64,000 nucleotides of DNA from Chitinimonas arctica (GCF_007431345.1 NZ_CP041730.1:2914001-2978000); one strand, 5' to 3'; shown: positions 33,686-43,176, numbered from the stretch's first letter. Numbers and translations are program-made. The notes: generated from the letters alone by a model not told the origin.

Positions 33686-34792
33686 CTAAGGTTGCTCGCG
33701 CGGGGCGGCCGCCGGAGTGGTGGCCTCCTCGGGCAGGCGCAGTTGCACGCGCAGCGCGCCGGCGGGTGGATCGGGCAGCAAGGCGACGTCGGCGAATAGT
33801 GCGCTTTGCTCCAGCGAGGCCAGCACATCGGCGCCCTTGGCCTTGGCGCCCAGTCGCAGGGTGGCGGTGACGCTGTCGCCGCGATAAATCCATTCCGATA
33901 GATAGACATCGGCACGGGCGCCGACGATATCGCGGCGGGCCAGCTCGGCCAGCCAATGGATCTGGCGGGGCGCCTTGCTGTATTCATGCATGGCTTCGGT
34001 GATGGGCTGCAGCTGGCTGATGGCGGCGTCCAATGCCTTGGCCGAGGCGGTCAGCTTGCGTAAAGCGCGCGCCTCTTGTTCGGTGGCCTGGATATTGCTC
34101 TCCAGCTTGGCCAGTTGGGTGAATTGCAGGGTCGCGATACAGCCCACGATCAATACAAATGCGCCCGCGCCCCATGCCCAGGCGGGGATGGGCTGGGCCA
34201 GCCGGCTGTGTATGCGCCAGCCCGCTTCCGGCGAGTTGCCGCGCGCCACGGTGACGGGGTTTTCCAGGGCCGGGTTGGGTTCCATGCCCAGGTCGCGGCA
34301 GAAGGCCAGCCGTTCCGTGGCATCGGGGCGATGGGCAAACCAGCGCGAGCGGTAGCCGCCCAGCTCGTTCACGCCTTCCAGCTCGTAGCCTTCGGTGCAG
34401 CTGAGCAGCCGGATGCCGCTGTTCAGCGGTTTGCGCCAGAGCGGTTCGGGCCAGGCTTGTACCCGGCCGGTGGGAAACAGCTGGCGCGCTTCCTGGTCAT
34501 TCCAATACCAAACCTGCGCTTGTTCACCGCTGACGCGGTAAGCGAAGCCGATTTCGTCGAACAGGCCGAATTGCTGCAGGCGCAGCAGGATGGCCGATTC
34601 GAAATGTTTGCGGGGTACGCCGCGCAGGGGCACGACGGCAAGATGGCAGCGGCGGCGCGGCATGATCTGTTCGGCCGCGGCCAGGCCGAGTAGCCGGGCG
34701 AGGCCTTTGCCACTGGTGCTTATCATGTCCGCAATGGCGGTCATGAACGCGGGAAGTCCGGTTCTATCCACTTTCAAATTCAGCCCATTCAA
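33686..34792 (-). CDS. gspL: GspL-like type II secretion protein
   Basis: A 368-aa protein with a cytoplasmic domain (about 1-200) that includes VVPLRGVPRKHFESAILLRLQQ. A transmembrane helix follows (about 204-226, WAWGAGAFVLIVGCIATLQF), then a PilN-like periplasmic domain starting with a coiled coil (LESNIQATEQEARALRKL). This is the GspL plan, anchoring GspE at the membrane. The start is uncertain: the open frame begins with TTG 34792, and ATGs at 34744 and 34726 are alternatives. It is 62 bp upstream of the gspM-like gene and is the first gene of the secretion cluster. Confidence 0.68.
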   Translation of the reverse strand: MNGLNLKVDRTGLPAFMTAIADMISTSGKGLARLLGLAAAEQIMPRRRCHLAVVPLRGVPRKHFESAILLRLQQFGLFDEIGFAYRVSGEQAQVWYWNDQEARQLFPTGRVQAWPEPLWRKPLNSGIRLLSCTEGYELEGVNELGGYRSRWFAHRPDATERLAFCRDLGMEPNPALENPVTVARGNSPEAGWRIHSRLAQPIPAWAWGAGAFVLIVGCIATLQFTQLAKLESNIQATEQEARALRKLTASAKALDAAISQLQPITEAMHEYSKAPRQIHWLAELARRDIVGARADVYLSEWIYRGDSVTATLRLGAKAKGADVLASLEQSALFADVALLPDPPAGALRVQLRLPEEATTPAAAPREQP

Positions 34793-35053
34793 TTTGATTG
34801 CCGCGTGGCGAAAGGCCGTCTTTGCGAGGGGCCGCGCGGTTCACGGACGTGGGAGTGCAGCCATCCGTCACGTCAAACATGGCATAATACACTAGGCTGT
34901 GGCTGTCTAGCCTCTCGGGCCGGATTTGCACCTGGCCGTCCCGAAGTAGCGTCGTGGCCGAGTGCCCGCTGTGCCTTGTTTGCCGGCGATATCGCTACTT
35001 CAAAAAGAATTTATCCTGGTCTGCGCACTCTCGCCGCGGCTCCCCCCGTTCTA
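34793..35053. other. Divergent promoter region between gspL and wzm
   Basis: This 261-bp intergenic region must carry the promoters of both the secretion cluster and the polysaccharide export genes. The only promoter-like AT-rich stretch is GCATAATAC at 34882-34890, which can be read as a -10 box on either strand. No good -35 partner was found. Confidence 0.35.
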
Positions 35054-35869
35054 ATGACCCTCCGCATGCGCCCATCCTCCTCCTTTCTGCAAACGTCTCG
35101 TCAGTACGCCGCCCTGGTCGGGCAACTTACCGTCCGTGAAGTGCTTGGCCGCTATCGCGGTTCGGTGCTGGGGCTGGCCTGGTCGGTGGTCACGCCGCTG
35201 CTGATGCTGACGGTCTATACCTTCGTATTCAGCGTGGTGTTCCAGGCACGCTGGAGCGGCGCACCGAACAATCACTTCCAGTTCGCCTTGATGGCCTTTT
35301 CGGGTATGGCGGTGTTCATGCTGTTCTCCGAGGTGATGGCGCGAGCGCCCATGCTGTTGGTGCAAAACGCCAATTACGTCAAGAAAGTGGTGTTTCCGCT
35401 GGAAGTCTTGCCGCTGGTCTCCATCGGCGTGGCGGTTTTCCATGCGTTGATCGGTTTCCTGGTATTGACGCTGTTTGTCGCCGTCACTCAGGGATTAGCC
35501 GTTACCGCACTGGCCTTGCCGCTGGTCTTGCTGCCGCTGCTGCTGTTATTGCTGGGCCTGGCCTGGATGCTGGCGGCCTTGGGGGTCTATCTGCGCGACA
35601 TCGGCCAAGCCATCGGCCTGCTGGTGACCGTGCTGCAATTCCTTTCCCCGGTCTTCTATCCCGCCTCCGCGGTGCCGGACGCATTTCGCGCGGTCATGGT
35701 GTGGAGTCCGCTCACCATGCCCATCGAGATGATCCGCCGCATCCTGCTGGACGGGCTGTGGCCCGATTGGTTGGCGCTGGGAGGCTATTTCGCAGTGTCC
35801 GCCTTGGTCGCGGTGCTGGGTTTCTGTTTGTTCGCGCGCCTGCGCAAGGGGTTTGCCGATGTGCTCTGA
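35054..35869 (+). CDS. wzm: Polysaccharide/O-antigen ABC transporter permease (Wzm type)
   Basis: A 271-aa ABC-2 permease with six hydrophobic segments. LTVREVLGRYRGSVLGLAWSVVTPLLML at the N-terminus is the family hallmark, and MPIEMIRRILLDG precedes the last helix. With the overlapping ATPase gene it should export lipid-linked polysaccharide across the inner membrane. ATG 35054 is chosen; the upstream open extension is low quality. ATG 35066 is possible. Confidence 0.92.
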   Translation: MTLRMRPSSSFLQTSRQYAALVGQLTVREVLGRYRGSVLGLAWSVVTPLLMLTVYTFVFSVVFQARWSGAPNNHFQFALMAFSGMAVFMLFSEVMARAPMLLVQNANYVKKVVFPLEVLPLVSIGVAVFHALIGFLVLTLFVAVTQGLAVTALALPLVLLPLLLLLLGLAWMLAALGVYLRDIGQAIGLLVTVLQFLSPVFYPASAVPDAFRAVMVWSPLTMPIEMIRRILLDGLWPDWLALGGYFAVSALVAVLGFCLFARLRKGFADVL

Positions 35870-37175
35870 CGCTGTGATTTCGGTTGAGGGCGTGTCCAAG
35901 CACTACCCGGTATACGATCGGCCCCATCATCGTTTGCTGGAAGTGCTGAGCGGCGGGCGCCTGCGTTATGGCCGTGAATTCGCTGCCTTGGAAGGGGTGA
36001 GCTTTTCGGTGGCGGCGGGAGAGACGGTCGGCATTATCGGCCGCAATGGCTCGGGCAAGTCCACTTTGTTGCAGATGGTCTGCGGTACCCTGTCGCCCAC
36101 CTCCGGCAGCATACGGATCAAGGGTAGCGTGGCCGCCCTGCTGGAATTGGGGGCGGGTTTCAACCCCGAATTCAGCGGCATGGAGAATATCCGCCTCAAT
36201 GCCGCCATTCTCGGGCTCAGCCAGGCCCAGGTGAATGAGCGGCTGGACCGCATACTGGCTTTTGCCGATATCGGCGATTTCGTCCATCAGCCGGTCAAGA
36301 CCTATTCCAGCGGGATGTTCGTGCGGCTGGCCTTCGCCGTGGTCGCCCATGTCGATGCCGATGTGCTGGTGATCGACGAGGCCCTGTCCGTCGGCGATGC
36401 CTTCTTTACCCAGAAATGCATGCGTTTTCTGCGCGGCTTCCGCGATCAGGGCGGCACCTTGCTGTTCGTCAGTCACGATAGTGGGGCGGTGGTCGGTCTG
36501 TGCGATCGGGCTATTTGGCTGGACAAGGGCCGATTGCGCGCGGAGGGTAGCGCCAAGGCGGTGACCGAGCAATATCTGCACAGCAAATACGCCGGCGAGG
36601 ACGACGCGGTCGGTGCCATGCCGGCGGCGGTGAGTGCGGATGAGCCGGTTGCCGCCGAGGAAGCGGCGCTGGTGGTTGGCGGCGGAGCGCTGGCCATTCC
36701 CGACGAGGGGGCAGGGCAGGCGTTTGGCGCAGGTGGCGCCACTTTGACCCGGGTGACCCTGCAAGACGAAGGCGGCCGCCCTATTCTGGTGACGGAAGGT
36801 GGCGAGCGAGCCGTGTTGCGTATCGAGGCGCGCTTGGGCGAGGCGCTGGAACAGCCCATCTTTGGTTTTTACGTCAAGGATCGCCTGGGGCAGGTGGTGT
36901 TTGGCGAAAATACCGCCGGTCATCCGGACCAGATTGTCCGCACCGGTATGCCGGGCGAGACGCTGGCGACCGAATTCCGCTTCCGCATGCCCCATCTGCA
37001 GGCAGGGGATTACGTGATTACCGCTGCGGTTGGCGAAGGTGACCAGGACGCGCATCGCATCCATCACTGGATACATGACGCCCTGGCCTTCCGCTCGCAG
37101 AGCGTGGTGCTGCATGGTCTGTTGGCACTGCCCACGGCTGTGCGCATGTGTCGAGTGGAGCCGGTCGACGCTTGA
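35859..37175 (+). CDS. wzt: Polysaccharide ABC transporter ATPase with C-terminal glycan-binding domain (Wzt type)
   Basis: A 438-aa protein. The ATPase half (1-245) has Walker A GIIGRNGSGKST, signature YSSGMFVRLAF, Walker B VLVIDEALSVGD and switch His in FVSHDS. A linker of about 50 residues leads to a beta-sandwich Wzt C-terminal domain (about 285-430: YVKDRLGQVVFGENT, FRMPHLQAGDYVIT). In O9a-type systems that domain recognises the chain-terminal modification before export. ATG 35859 has AAGGGG upstream and overlaps wzm by 11 bp. Confidence 0.93.
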   Translation: MCSDAVISVEGVSKHYPVYDRPHHRLLEVLSGGRLRYGREFAALEGVSFSVAAGETVGIIGRNGSGKSTLLQMVCGTLSPTSGSIRIKGSVAALLELGAGFNPEFSGMENIRLNAAILGLSQAQVNERLDRILAFADIGDFVHQPVKTYSSGMFVRLAFAVVAHVDADVLVIDEALSVGDAFFTQKCMRFLRGFRDQGGTLLFVSHDSGAVVGLCDRAIWLDKGRLRAEGSAKAVTEQYLHSKYAGEDDAVGAMPAAVSADEPVAAEEAALVVGGGALAIPDEGAGQAFGAGGATLTRVTLQDEGGRPILVTEGGERAVLRIEARLGEALEQPIFGFYVKDRLGQVVFGENTAGHPDQIVRTGMPGETLATEFRFRMPHLQAGDYVITAAVGEGDQDAHRIHHWIHDALAFRSQSVVLHGLLALPTAVRMCRVEPVDA

Positions 37176-37205
37176 TGCGGGGCGTGCCGGCTCTTTTCGG
37201 GTGCC

Positions 37206-37826
37206 TTAGCCAGCCACGGTGCTGCCCAGCAACATGGCCCTGTGTTGCAGGCGCTGCTTGAAATAGCGCTTGAAACTACGCCAAGGCGACAGGCGCGGCT
37301 TGCGGCAGATCAGGACCGTATCGTGCCATTCGTCGCTGGAGTCGGCCGGATCGCCGCTGCCTTGCCATTGCGTGCTTGCTTGCAGGATTTCCATCTGCAC
37401 AAAACGCGCCATTGCCGCCGCGCCGTCCCTATAGAAGCGCCAGCAGTCGACTGGGTAGCGATGTTCCGGTCCGCTGGACGGTACGACGATGCAGGCCATG
37501 CCATCCGGCTTCAGGACGCGCGACATTTCAAGCAGGGTGACCCAAAAGTATTCGACGTGCTCCAGCACTTGCCCGGAGATAAACACATCGATGGAGCCGT
37601 TTTCGATTTCCCGCCAGTTGTAGGGCTGCTGCAGAATCAGGTCGACATTGGGGCCGGCTTGCAGGTCGGCGCCAATATATTCCCATTGGGGGTCATTGAA
37701 GATGGGCTTATAACAGGCGCCGATCTCGGTGCTGCCGAGGTCGAGTATGCGTAGCTTTTTACCTTCGTATGCTTTGAGATAAGTATCTCGGAATACCTGC
37801 ATTTTCTGCAGTGAGCTGATATGCAT
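37206..37826 (-). CDS. SAM-dependent methyltransferase (class I)
   Basis: A 206-aa methyltransferase-like protein. The SAM motif is degenerate (LRILDLGSTEIGACYKPI), followed by the acidic motif IGADLQAGPNVDLI and the post-I/II segment DVFISGQVLEHVEYFW, then LKPDGMACIVVPS. It is the type found in polysaccharide clusters and may methylate a sugar or chain end, but this is inference. ATG 37826 with AGAAGG 8 bases upstream is preferred to a TTG at 37847. It is opposite in direction to its neighbours. Confidence 0.75.
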   Translation of the reverse strand: MHISSLQKMQVFRDTYLKAYEGKKLRILDLGSTEIGACYKPIFNDPQWEYIGADLQAGPNVDLILQQPYNWREIENGSIDVFISGQVLEHVEYFWVTLLEMSRVLKPDGMACIVVPSSGPEHRYPVDCWRFYRDGAAAMARFVQMEILQASTQWQGSGDPADSSDEWHDTVLICRKPRLSPWRSFKRYFKQRLQHRAMLLGSTVAG

Positions 37827-38322
37827 TGAATAAACCTTCTGGATCAAAGAGCAATTGCCGGCATTATAACGGCCCGGCGCTGGCGGCTGGCGATGAGTTC
37901 GGAGATTCTTGCGGTGCCCGATGTGAATAAGACCTTGCTAATCTTAAGATTTATATTTTGCTGCGTGCAAGGCCGCTCCCGGTGCCGGGTGAACGGTATT
38001 TGATCGGCAGGGTATATGCGGGTTTAAATCCATTTTGCCGGCGGGTGAATTGTATCGCGGCTGCGGTACCGCCGCATAGTCGGGGCGAGGTGTTACAATC
38101 ATGCCCGCTTGCATGGCCAAGGGCTTGGTGAATAAGGATTTTTTCAATTTTCGACGGCTTGCCGGGAATGTTTTTCCGCCCATCCCGGTCCCTGGGGTGT
38201 TGAAACCGTTCTCCGATGGACGGTCGGACGCTTGGTCCGGGAATTGAGTTTCGATCGAGTTCCCGGTCAAGCCGAGCTGGAAACTTGTTTTGTTGGAGAA
38301 CCGATCCGGTTGAGGGGGGGCT
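37827..38322. other. 496-bp divergent intergenic region in the polysaccharide cluster
   Basis: This is the AT-richest intergenic stretch of the cluster. It contains a perfect 12-bp palindrome AATCTTAAGATT at 37940-37951 and a GCGGTACCGC palindrome near 38065. No RfaH ops/JUMPstart-like GGCGGTAG element or convincing gene was seen. It should carry the promoter of the 38323-44084 glycosyltransferase operon. Confidence 0.4.
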
Positions 38323-39786
38323 TTGAATAAACATATATACCATCGCGAAATCGACCAGCAAGCCGGCGATTCGCTTGCCCATATCGCCGGACTTATCCAG
38401 CACGCCGGCGATGTACTGGACGTAGGTACCGGCAGCGGCGCATTGGGCCGCTACCTGGCCGGCCTGGAGGGTTACCGCGTAGACGGCATCACCTATAACC
38501 CGGCCGAGGCCGAGTTGGCCGCACCGCACTATCGGCAGCTGCATGTATTGAACCTGGAGCAGGCAAACAGCCTGGACGTGCTGGGCGAGCGCCGCTACCG
38601 CTATATCGTATGCGCCGATGTGCTCGAGCACCTGGCCGGTCCGGCGCCGGTCCTGGCGCGCCTGGCAGCCTTCCTGGCCGACGATGGCGAGTTGATCATC
38701 TCGGTTCCCAATATCGCCTATATCGGGGTGGTGGCGGAGTTGCTGGCGGGCGAATTCCGCTATCGCGACGAAGGGCTGCTCGACCATACCCATCTGCATT
38801 TCTTTACCCGTCGTTCGCTGGCCGAAATGCTACGGGGCGCCGATCTGGGCGTGCGTGCCTGGCGTTCGGTATCGCGGCCGCTGCCCGCTTCCGAGTTCGC
38901 GGCACGGCGGCTGGACCACCTGCCTGACAGCATGCAGCGGTTTCTCAGCGGCAGGGAAGATAGCCATACCTATCAGTTCGTCCTGTTGGCTGGGCGCGGC
39001 ATTGAACAGGCCGACGCGGAGGAAAACCCGCCACTGTTCGATACCCCGCACTTCAGCGCCCAGGTATTCTGGGCGGAGCAAGGCGGCGCCGGCTTTGCCG
39101 AGTCGCAAAGCGCACTCGCATACGGCTTGCTGGGTCAGGAACGGCAAGTGCTGCGCTTCTCCATCCCCGCCATGGCGGCCCCCTTGGCGTCGCTGCGTAT
39201 CGATCCGGCCGAGCGGCCCGGGTTTGTCCGCCTGTTCGAAATCCGCCTGGTCGATGCAGCGGAGCAGGTTCGCTGGCGATGGCACCCCGCCCAGCATGAT
39301 TTCAGCACCGCACACGGCTTGGTGGCCTGCCCCGCCGCCTGGAATAATCCCGAGCGGCAGCTGGCGCTGCTGAATGACGATCCGAATTTCGTCATCAAGC
39401 TGGACGAGCCCCTCCCGGCCCAGCAGGGGCTGACGCTGGAACTGGAATTGGGTTGGCCCTATCTGCCGGAAGCCGCGGTGCTGGGGCAGCAAATGGGCGC
39501 CATGCAGGAGCAAGCGCATATCGAACGCGAGCGCTTACTGGCGGTACAGCGGCAGCAGTGCTCGGAGCTGGCGGCGAGCCAGCATCGGCTGGGGGACCTG
39601 CAAGCGCAGCTAAGCGCGCATATCGAGCAAATCGCGCAATTGGCACAACAGAATGGGACGCTGCGCATCGAGCTGGCCCACGCGCAGGATGCCTTGGCAC
39701 ATGCACGCGGCATGCTGGCGGCGGTGCGCGGAAGTAAATTGTGGCGGCTTGGCCGCCGGCTGCGTTTGACCCGGATTTCGCTGTAA
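38323..39786 (+). CDS. Methyltransferase with C-terminal coiled coil, polysaccharide cluster
   Basis: A 487-aa protein. Residues about 20-180 are a class I methyltransferase (VLDVGTGSGALGRYLAGL, YIVCADVLEHLAGP, LIISVPNIAYIG). A middle region of unknown type follows (about 215-380), then a Gln/Ala-rich coiled coil (about 385-465) and a basic tail with SKLWRLGRRLRL. Fused methyltransferase and coiled coil recalls chain-length-controlling terminators such as WbdD, but the kinase part is absent. The start is TTG after a G-rich ribosome site. The next gene follows in 38 bp. Confidence 0.78.
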   Translation: MNKHIYHREIDQQAGDSLAHIAGLIQHAGDVLDVGTGSGALGRYLAGLEGYRVDGITYNPAEAELAAPHYRQLHVLNLEQANSLDVLGERRYRYIVCADVLEHLAGPAPVLARLAAFLADDGELIISVPNIAYIGVVAELLAGEFRYRDEGLLDHTHLHFFTRRSLAEMLRGADLGVRAWRSVSRPLPASEFAARRLDHLPDSMQRFLSGREDSHTYQFVLLAGRGIEQADAEENPPLFDTPHFSAQVFWAEQGGAGFAESQSALAYGLLGQERQVLRFSIPAMAAPLASLRIDPAERPGFVRLFEIRLVDAAEQVRWRWHPAQHDFSTAHGLVACPAAWNNPERQLALLNDDPNFVIKLDEPLPAQQGLTLELELGWPYLPEAAVLGQQMGAMQEQAHIERERLLAVQRQQCSELAASQHRLGDLQAQLSAHIEQIAQLAQQNGTLRIELAHAQDALAHARGMLAAVRGSKLWRLGRRLRLTRISL

Positions 39787-39824
39787 TCCGGTCTGCATAC
39801 TGAATACATCTCTGGAATATCAAA

Positions 39825-41003
39825 ATGGTCGTTTTCTTTACCAGCATCACCACCAACTATCTTCCCAAGGCGCGCGTACTGGCCGAGTCCGTCAAGCGGC
39901 ACCATCCCGACGGGCATTTCATGCTGCTGCTGTCCGATGCCTTGCCGGACTGGCTCGACCTGGAGAACGAACCGTTCGACAGCGTCGTGACGGCCGACCA
40001 GCTGGGCATTCCCGACTTCCCCCGCTGGGCCTATATGCACTCGGTGGTGGAGCTTTGCACCGCCGTGAAAGGTCCGGCCTTCCGCTGGCTGCTGAATGAG
40101 CGCGGCGCCGAGAAAGCGTTCTACCTGGATCCGGATATGGCGGTGTTTTCGCCGCTGACTCCCTTGATCGATCGCCTGGATCAATCCAGCGTGCTGCTCA
40201 CGCCCCATCAGCTCGAGCCGGAAACCACGCCGGATGCCGTGCTGGACAATGAGATCTGCAGCCTCAAGCATGGTGTGTTCAATCTGGGCTTTCTGGGCCT
40301 TCGCAATAGCGAAGGCGGCCGCAAGTTCGCCGACTGGTGGGCCAAACGCCTGCTGGATCATTGTTACGACGATATTCCCGGCGGGCTGTTCACCGACCAG
40401 CGCTGGGTCGATCTGGCGCCCTGCTTCTTCGACGACCTCGAGATCGTCCGCGATCCGGAATACAACGTCGCCACCTGGAACCTGACCCATCGCCACGTCG
40501 AAGGCAGTCTGGCCGGCGGCATTACCGTCAATGGCCGTCCTTTGCGGCTCTATCATTTCTCCGGTTTCGACAGCGGCGCCCAGGAGCAGATGCTGAACAA
40601 GTACGGTCGCGGTAATACCACGCTGTGGGAAATGCGCGACTGGTATATCGCCGAATGCGAAAAGCATGGCCAGGAGGCGCTAGGCCGCCTGCCCGCGATC
40701 TATGGCGTCTACGACAACGGCGAGAAGGTCAGTCAGCACCAGCGCCTGCTGTATCGGAGCCGTACCGACCTGATGGCGGCTTTCCCGAATCCTTATGTCA
40801 CCGATGTCCCCAAGCACAGTTATCTGCATTGGTACCGTACCGAGTTCGCCGCCAACCAGGCCGACGGCATCCAGGAGCCGGCCGAGCTGCTGCGCTACGA
40901 ATTGCAGCAGCATCGCAATTCGCTGGAACGCATCCACCGTTCGCGTGCTTGGCGGCTTTCACAGAAGATAGCCTCACTGGCCCGGCTTCTGCGCTTGGCC
41001 TGA
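39825..41003 (+). CDS. Glycosyltransferase with DxD motif (GT8-like fold)
   Basis: A 392-aa nucleotide-sugar transferase-like protein. FFTSITTNYLPKARVLAESV begins the GT-A domain, and the metal-binding DPD is at residues 102-104 (FYLDPDMAVF). NLGFLGLRNS and the acceptor-side YNVATWNLTHRH follow. The C-terminal tail SRAWRLSQKIASLARLL is like that of neighbouring proteins. It is a cytoplasmic enzyme probably adding a sugar to the O-chain. One base separates its stop from the next start. Confidence 0.82.
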   Translation: MVVFFTSITTNYLPKARVLAESVKRHHPDGHFMLLLSDALPDWLDLENEPFDSVVTADQLGIPDFPRWAYMHSVVELCTAVKGPAFRWLLNERGAEKAFYLDPDMAVFSPLTPLIDRLDQSSVLLTPHQLEPETTPDAVLDNEICSLKHGVFNLGFLGLRNSEGGRKFADWWAKRLLDHCYDDIPGGLFTDQRWVDLAPCFFDDLEIVRDPEYNVATWNLTHRHVEGSLAGGITVNGRPLRLYHFSGFDSGAQEQMLNKYGRGNTTLWEMRDWYIAECEKHGQEALGRLPAIYGVYDNGEKVSQHQRLLYRSRTDLMAAFPNPYVTDVPKHSYLHWYRTEFAANQADGIQEPAELLRYELQQHRNSLERIHRSRAWRLSQKIASLARLLRLA

Positions 41004-41004
41004 T

Positions 41005-43176
41005 ATGCCGACGCTACATCTTATCGCCACACGCTCCAGCGAGGAGCTGGCGGTGGTAACGCTGCAGGATCTATGGACGAACAGTCGGGCTTCCCTGGCC
41101 GTGACTGTCCACGCCCGGCCCGAGACTTGCGCGCGATTGCGCGTACGTTGGCCGGAAAACGACAGGCTGAGCTACCAGGCCTGGGATGCCGCCTTGCCGC
41201 TTGCCGCATTGCTGGCCGGCGAGGGCGGACAGCTCTGGCTGGCCGCGGGTGTCCGGCTACCGCTCGCTTGGGATGCACGGTTATTGGCCATGGCCGCCGC
41301 TACGCCAGGATACGGCGCGGTATCGGTACTTTGCCCTGCGTTTACCGAACATTACCCGGCCAAGCTGACAAGCGAGGATATGGACGATTGGCAGGGCCTG
41401 GATAGGCGCGTGCTGGATGGCGGCATGGGACACGTGCTTGCGACGCTCCATGTTTCGCCCGTATGCGCCTTGTTGCAGACGGCGGTACCCGCCGGCGTGC
41501 AATCGGACGATCTTGATTTCGGCGACCCGGCGCAACGGTCGGTGTTCGGCGTGCGTTTGCTGGATGCCGGCGTGGCGCTTGGCGTAGCCGACAGCGTGCT
41601 GGTGCATTGGTCCGGCCCGGCCCTGCCGCTCCCCGCCCTGCCCGAGCGCTTGAAGGGGCTTGGCGCGGCGCATGCGCACGCCAACCCACTCAGCTGGCGT
41701 CAATTCAGGGCCGAGCCCTTCCCCGGCTATCTGCTGGATGGCAGGCCGGTACAGCTGCATATCATGCATAGCTGGGGTGGCGGGCTGGAGCGATGGGTCA
41801 AGGATTACTGCGAAGCAGACAGCGGCCGTATCAACCTGGTGTTGAAGTCGGTGGGCAATATCGGCCTGTACGGACAGCGGCTGGCGCTATACCTCGATAT
41901 CGACGATGCCCAGCCGGTCCGGGTGTGGGATTTCGCGGTCGCGATACGCGGTACGGCGGTCAGCCATCCCGATTATCGGCGCGCGCTGCGGGAGATCGTC
42001 GAGGTCTTCATGGTCGATGCGGTGTTGGTTTCGTCCCTGATCGGCCACTCGCTCGATGTATTCGATACCGGCTTGCCCACTACGCATATCTGGCACGAGT
42101 ACTACCCATTTTGCCCGGCCCTCTACATTTACTTCGACGGTATCTGCCGAAGTTGCGATAGCAGCCGCTTGCGCGCGTGTGCCGCCACCAATCCCGCCAG
42201 CCGATTGTTCGCCAATGTGTCGGACAGCGAATTGCTCAATGTGCGCAGTGCTTATGTGCAGACGGTACGCCGGCAAGGTACTTGCCTGGTTGCGCCTTCC
42301 GCCTCGGTGATTCGTCATTTCGGCGAGCTGGCGCCGGCGCTGCTGCAAGGTGATCCCGTGGTGATCGCGCATGGCACCGATTGGCCCGAAGCGGCACGGG
42401 TGCCGGCGCCACTGGCGAGTGCCAGGCCGCGTGTCGTGGTACTGGGGGTATTGATCGGGCATAAGGGTGCGGATTTGTTCGATGCCTTGCTGCCGAAGCT
42501 GTTGAAGGTAGCCGACGTCGTCCTGCTCGGCTGTGGCGAGAGTGGCGAGCGCTATATGCGCGTAGCCGGCGTTCGGGTGATATCACGCTATGAGCGCCAC
42601 GCATTGCCGGACCTGCTGGTCGAGTTGGCACCCAGCGCCGGCCTGCTGCTGAGTGTGTGGCCGGAAACCTTCAGCTATACCCTGTCCGAATTATTGTGCG
42701 CGGGCATTCCCCCCATCGCGCCGGCCCATGGCAGCTTTCTCGATCGGATCAAGGACGGTGAGAACGGCTTTCTCTGCGAACCCAGCGTGGCGGCGTTCGA
42801 ACAGCGCCTGGCCGAGCTACTGACCGAGCGGACCGCGCTGGAGCGGGTACGCGTGAATCTTCAGACCTTCCGGCATCGCTCGCGCGCCGAGATGGTGGCC
42901 GACTACCACGCCTTGCTGCCGGTGCAGGCCATGGGCTCGGGATTTTCCCCCAGGCCGCGTGGCGGCGAGCCGGAAGTGGTGGCGCGGAGATATTTTCCCG
43001 GCGGCGCTCCCCTGCCGCTACGGGAAGCACTGGAGATCGCGCATGGCTACTTGCGCAGCAAGATCGCCCATAGCGCCCGCTTGCGCCTCTGGCAGCGCCG
43101 TTTGGTCAATGGCGGGCTGGAGATCGTGATGCGCGTGCTCTATCGCATCTGGCGCTTGGCGGCGCATCGACGATGA
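41005..43176 (+). CDS. Large two-domain glycosyltransferase (GT4-type C-terminus)
   Basis: A 723-aa protein. Residues 1-205 are a domain of their own, related to the short protein at 44508-45296. Residues about 250-640 are a GT-B fold with IMHSWGGGLERWVKDY and the donor-site motif PETFSYTLSELLCAGIPP. In between is a Cys-rich segment (YPFCPALYIYFDGICRSC, then a further Cys) that could bind a metal. It ends in a basic helix. It is preceded by 1 bp and overlaps the next gene by four bases. Confidence 0.85.
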   Translation: MPTLHLIATRSSEELAVVTLQDLWTNSRASLAVTVHARPETCARLRVRWPENDRLSYQAWDAALPLAALLAGEGGQLWLAAGVRLPLAWDARLLAMAAATPGYGAVSVLCPAFTEHYPAKLTSEDMDDWQGLDRRVLDGGMGHVLATLHVSPVCALLQTAVPAGVQSDDLDFGDPAQRSVFGVRLLDAGVALGVADSVLVHWSGPALPLPALPERLKGLGAAHAHANPLSWRQFRAEPFPGYLLDGRPVQLHIMHSWGGGLERWVKDYCEADSGRINLVLKSVGNIGLYGQRLALYLDIDDAQPVRVWDFAVAIRGTAVSHPDYRRALREIVEVFMVDAVLVSSLIGHSLDVFDTGLPTTHIWHEYYPFCPALYIYFDGICRSCDSSRLRACAATNPASRLFANVSDSELLNVRSAYVQTVRRQGTCLVAPSASVIRHFGELAPALLQGDPVVIAHGTDWPEAARVPAPLASARPRVVVLGVLIGHKGADLFDALLPKLLKVADVVLLGCGESGERYMRVAGVRVISRYERHALPDLLVELAPSAGLLLSVWPETFSYTLSELLCAGIPPIAPAHGSFLDRIKDGENGFLCEPSVAAFEQRLAELLTERTALERVRVNLQTFRHRSRAEMVADYHALLPVQAMGSGFSPRPRGGEPEVVARRYFPGGAPLPLREALEIAHGYLRSKIAHSARLRLWQRRLVNGGLEIVMRVLYRIWRLAAHRR

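Noticed and set aside
35712..37115. A 467-codon minus-strand frame across wzm/wzt
   Set aside because: It lies opposite clear ABC transporter genes and shows no domain; it is a composition artefact.
37827..38322. JUMPstart/ops antitermination element and a 108-codon minus-strand gene
   Set aside because: No GGCGGTAG-type ops was seen, and the frame has no ribosome site or recognisable motif.
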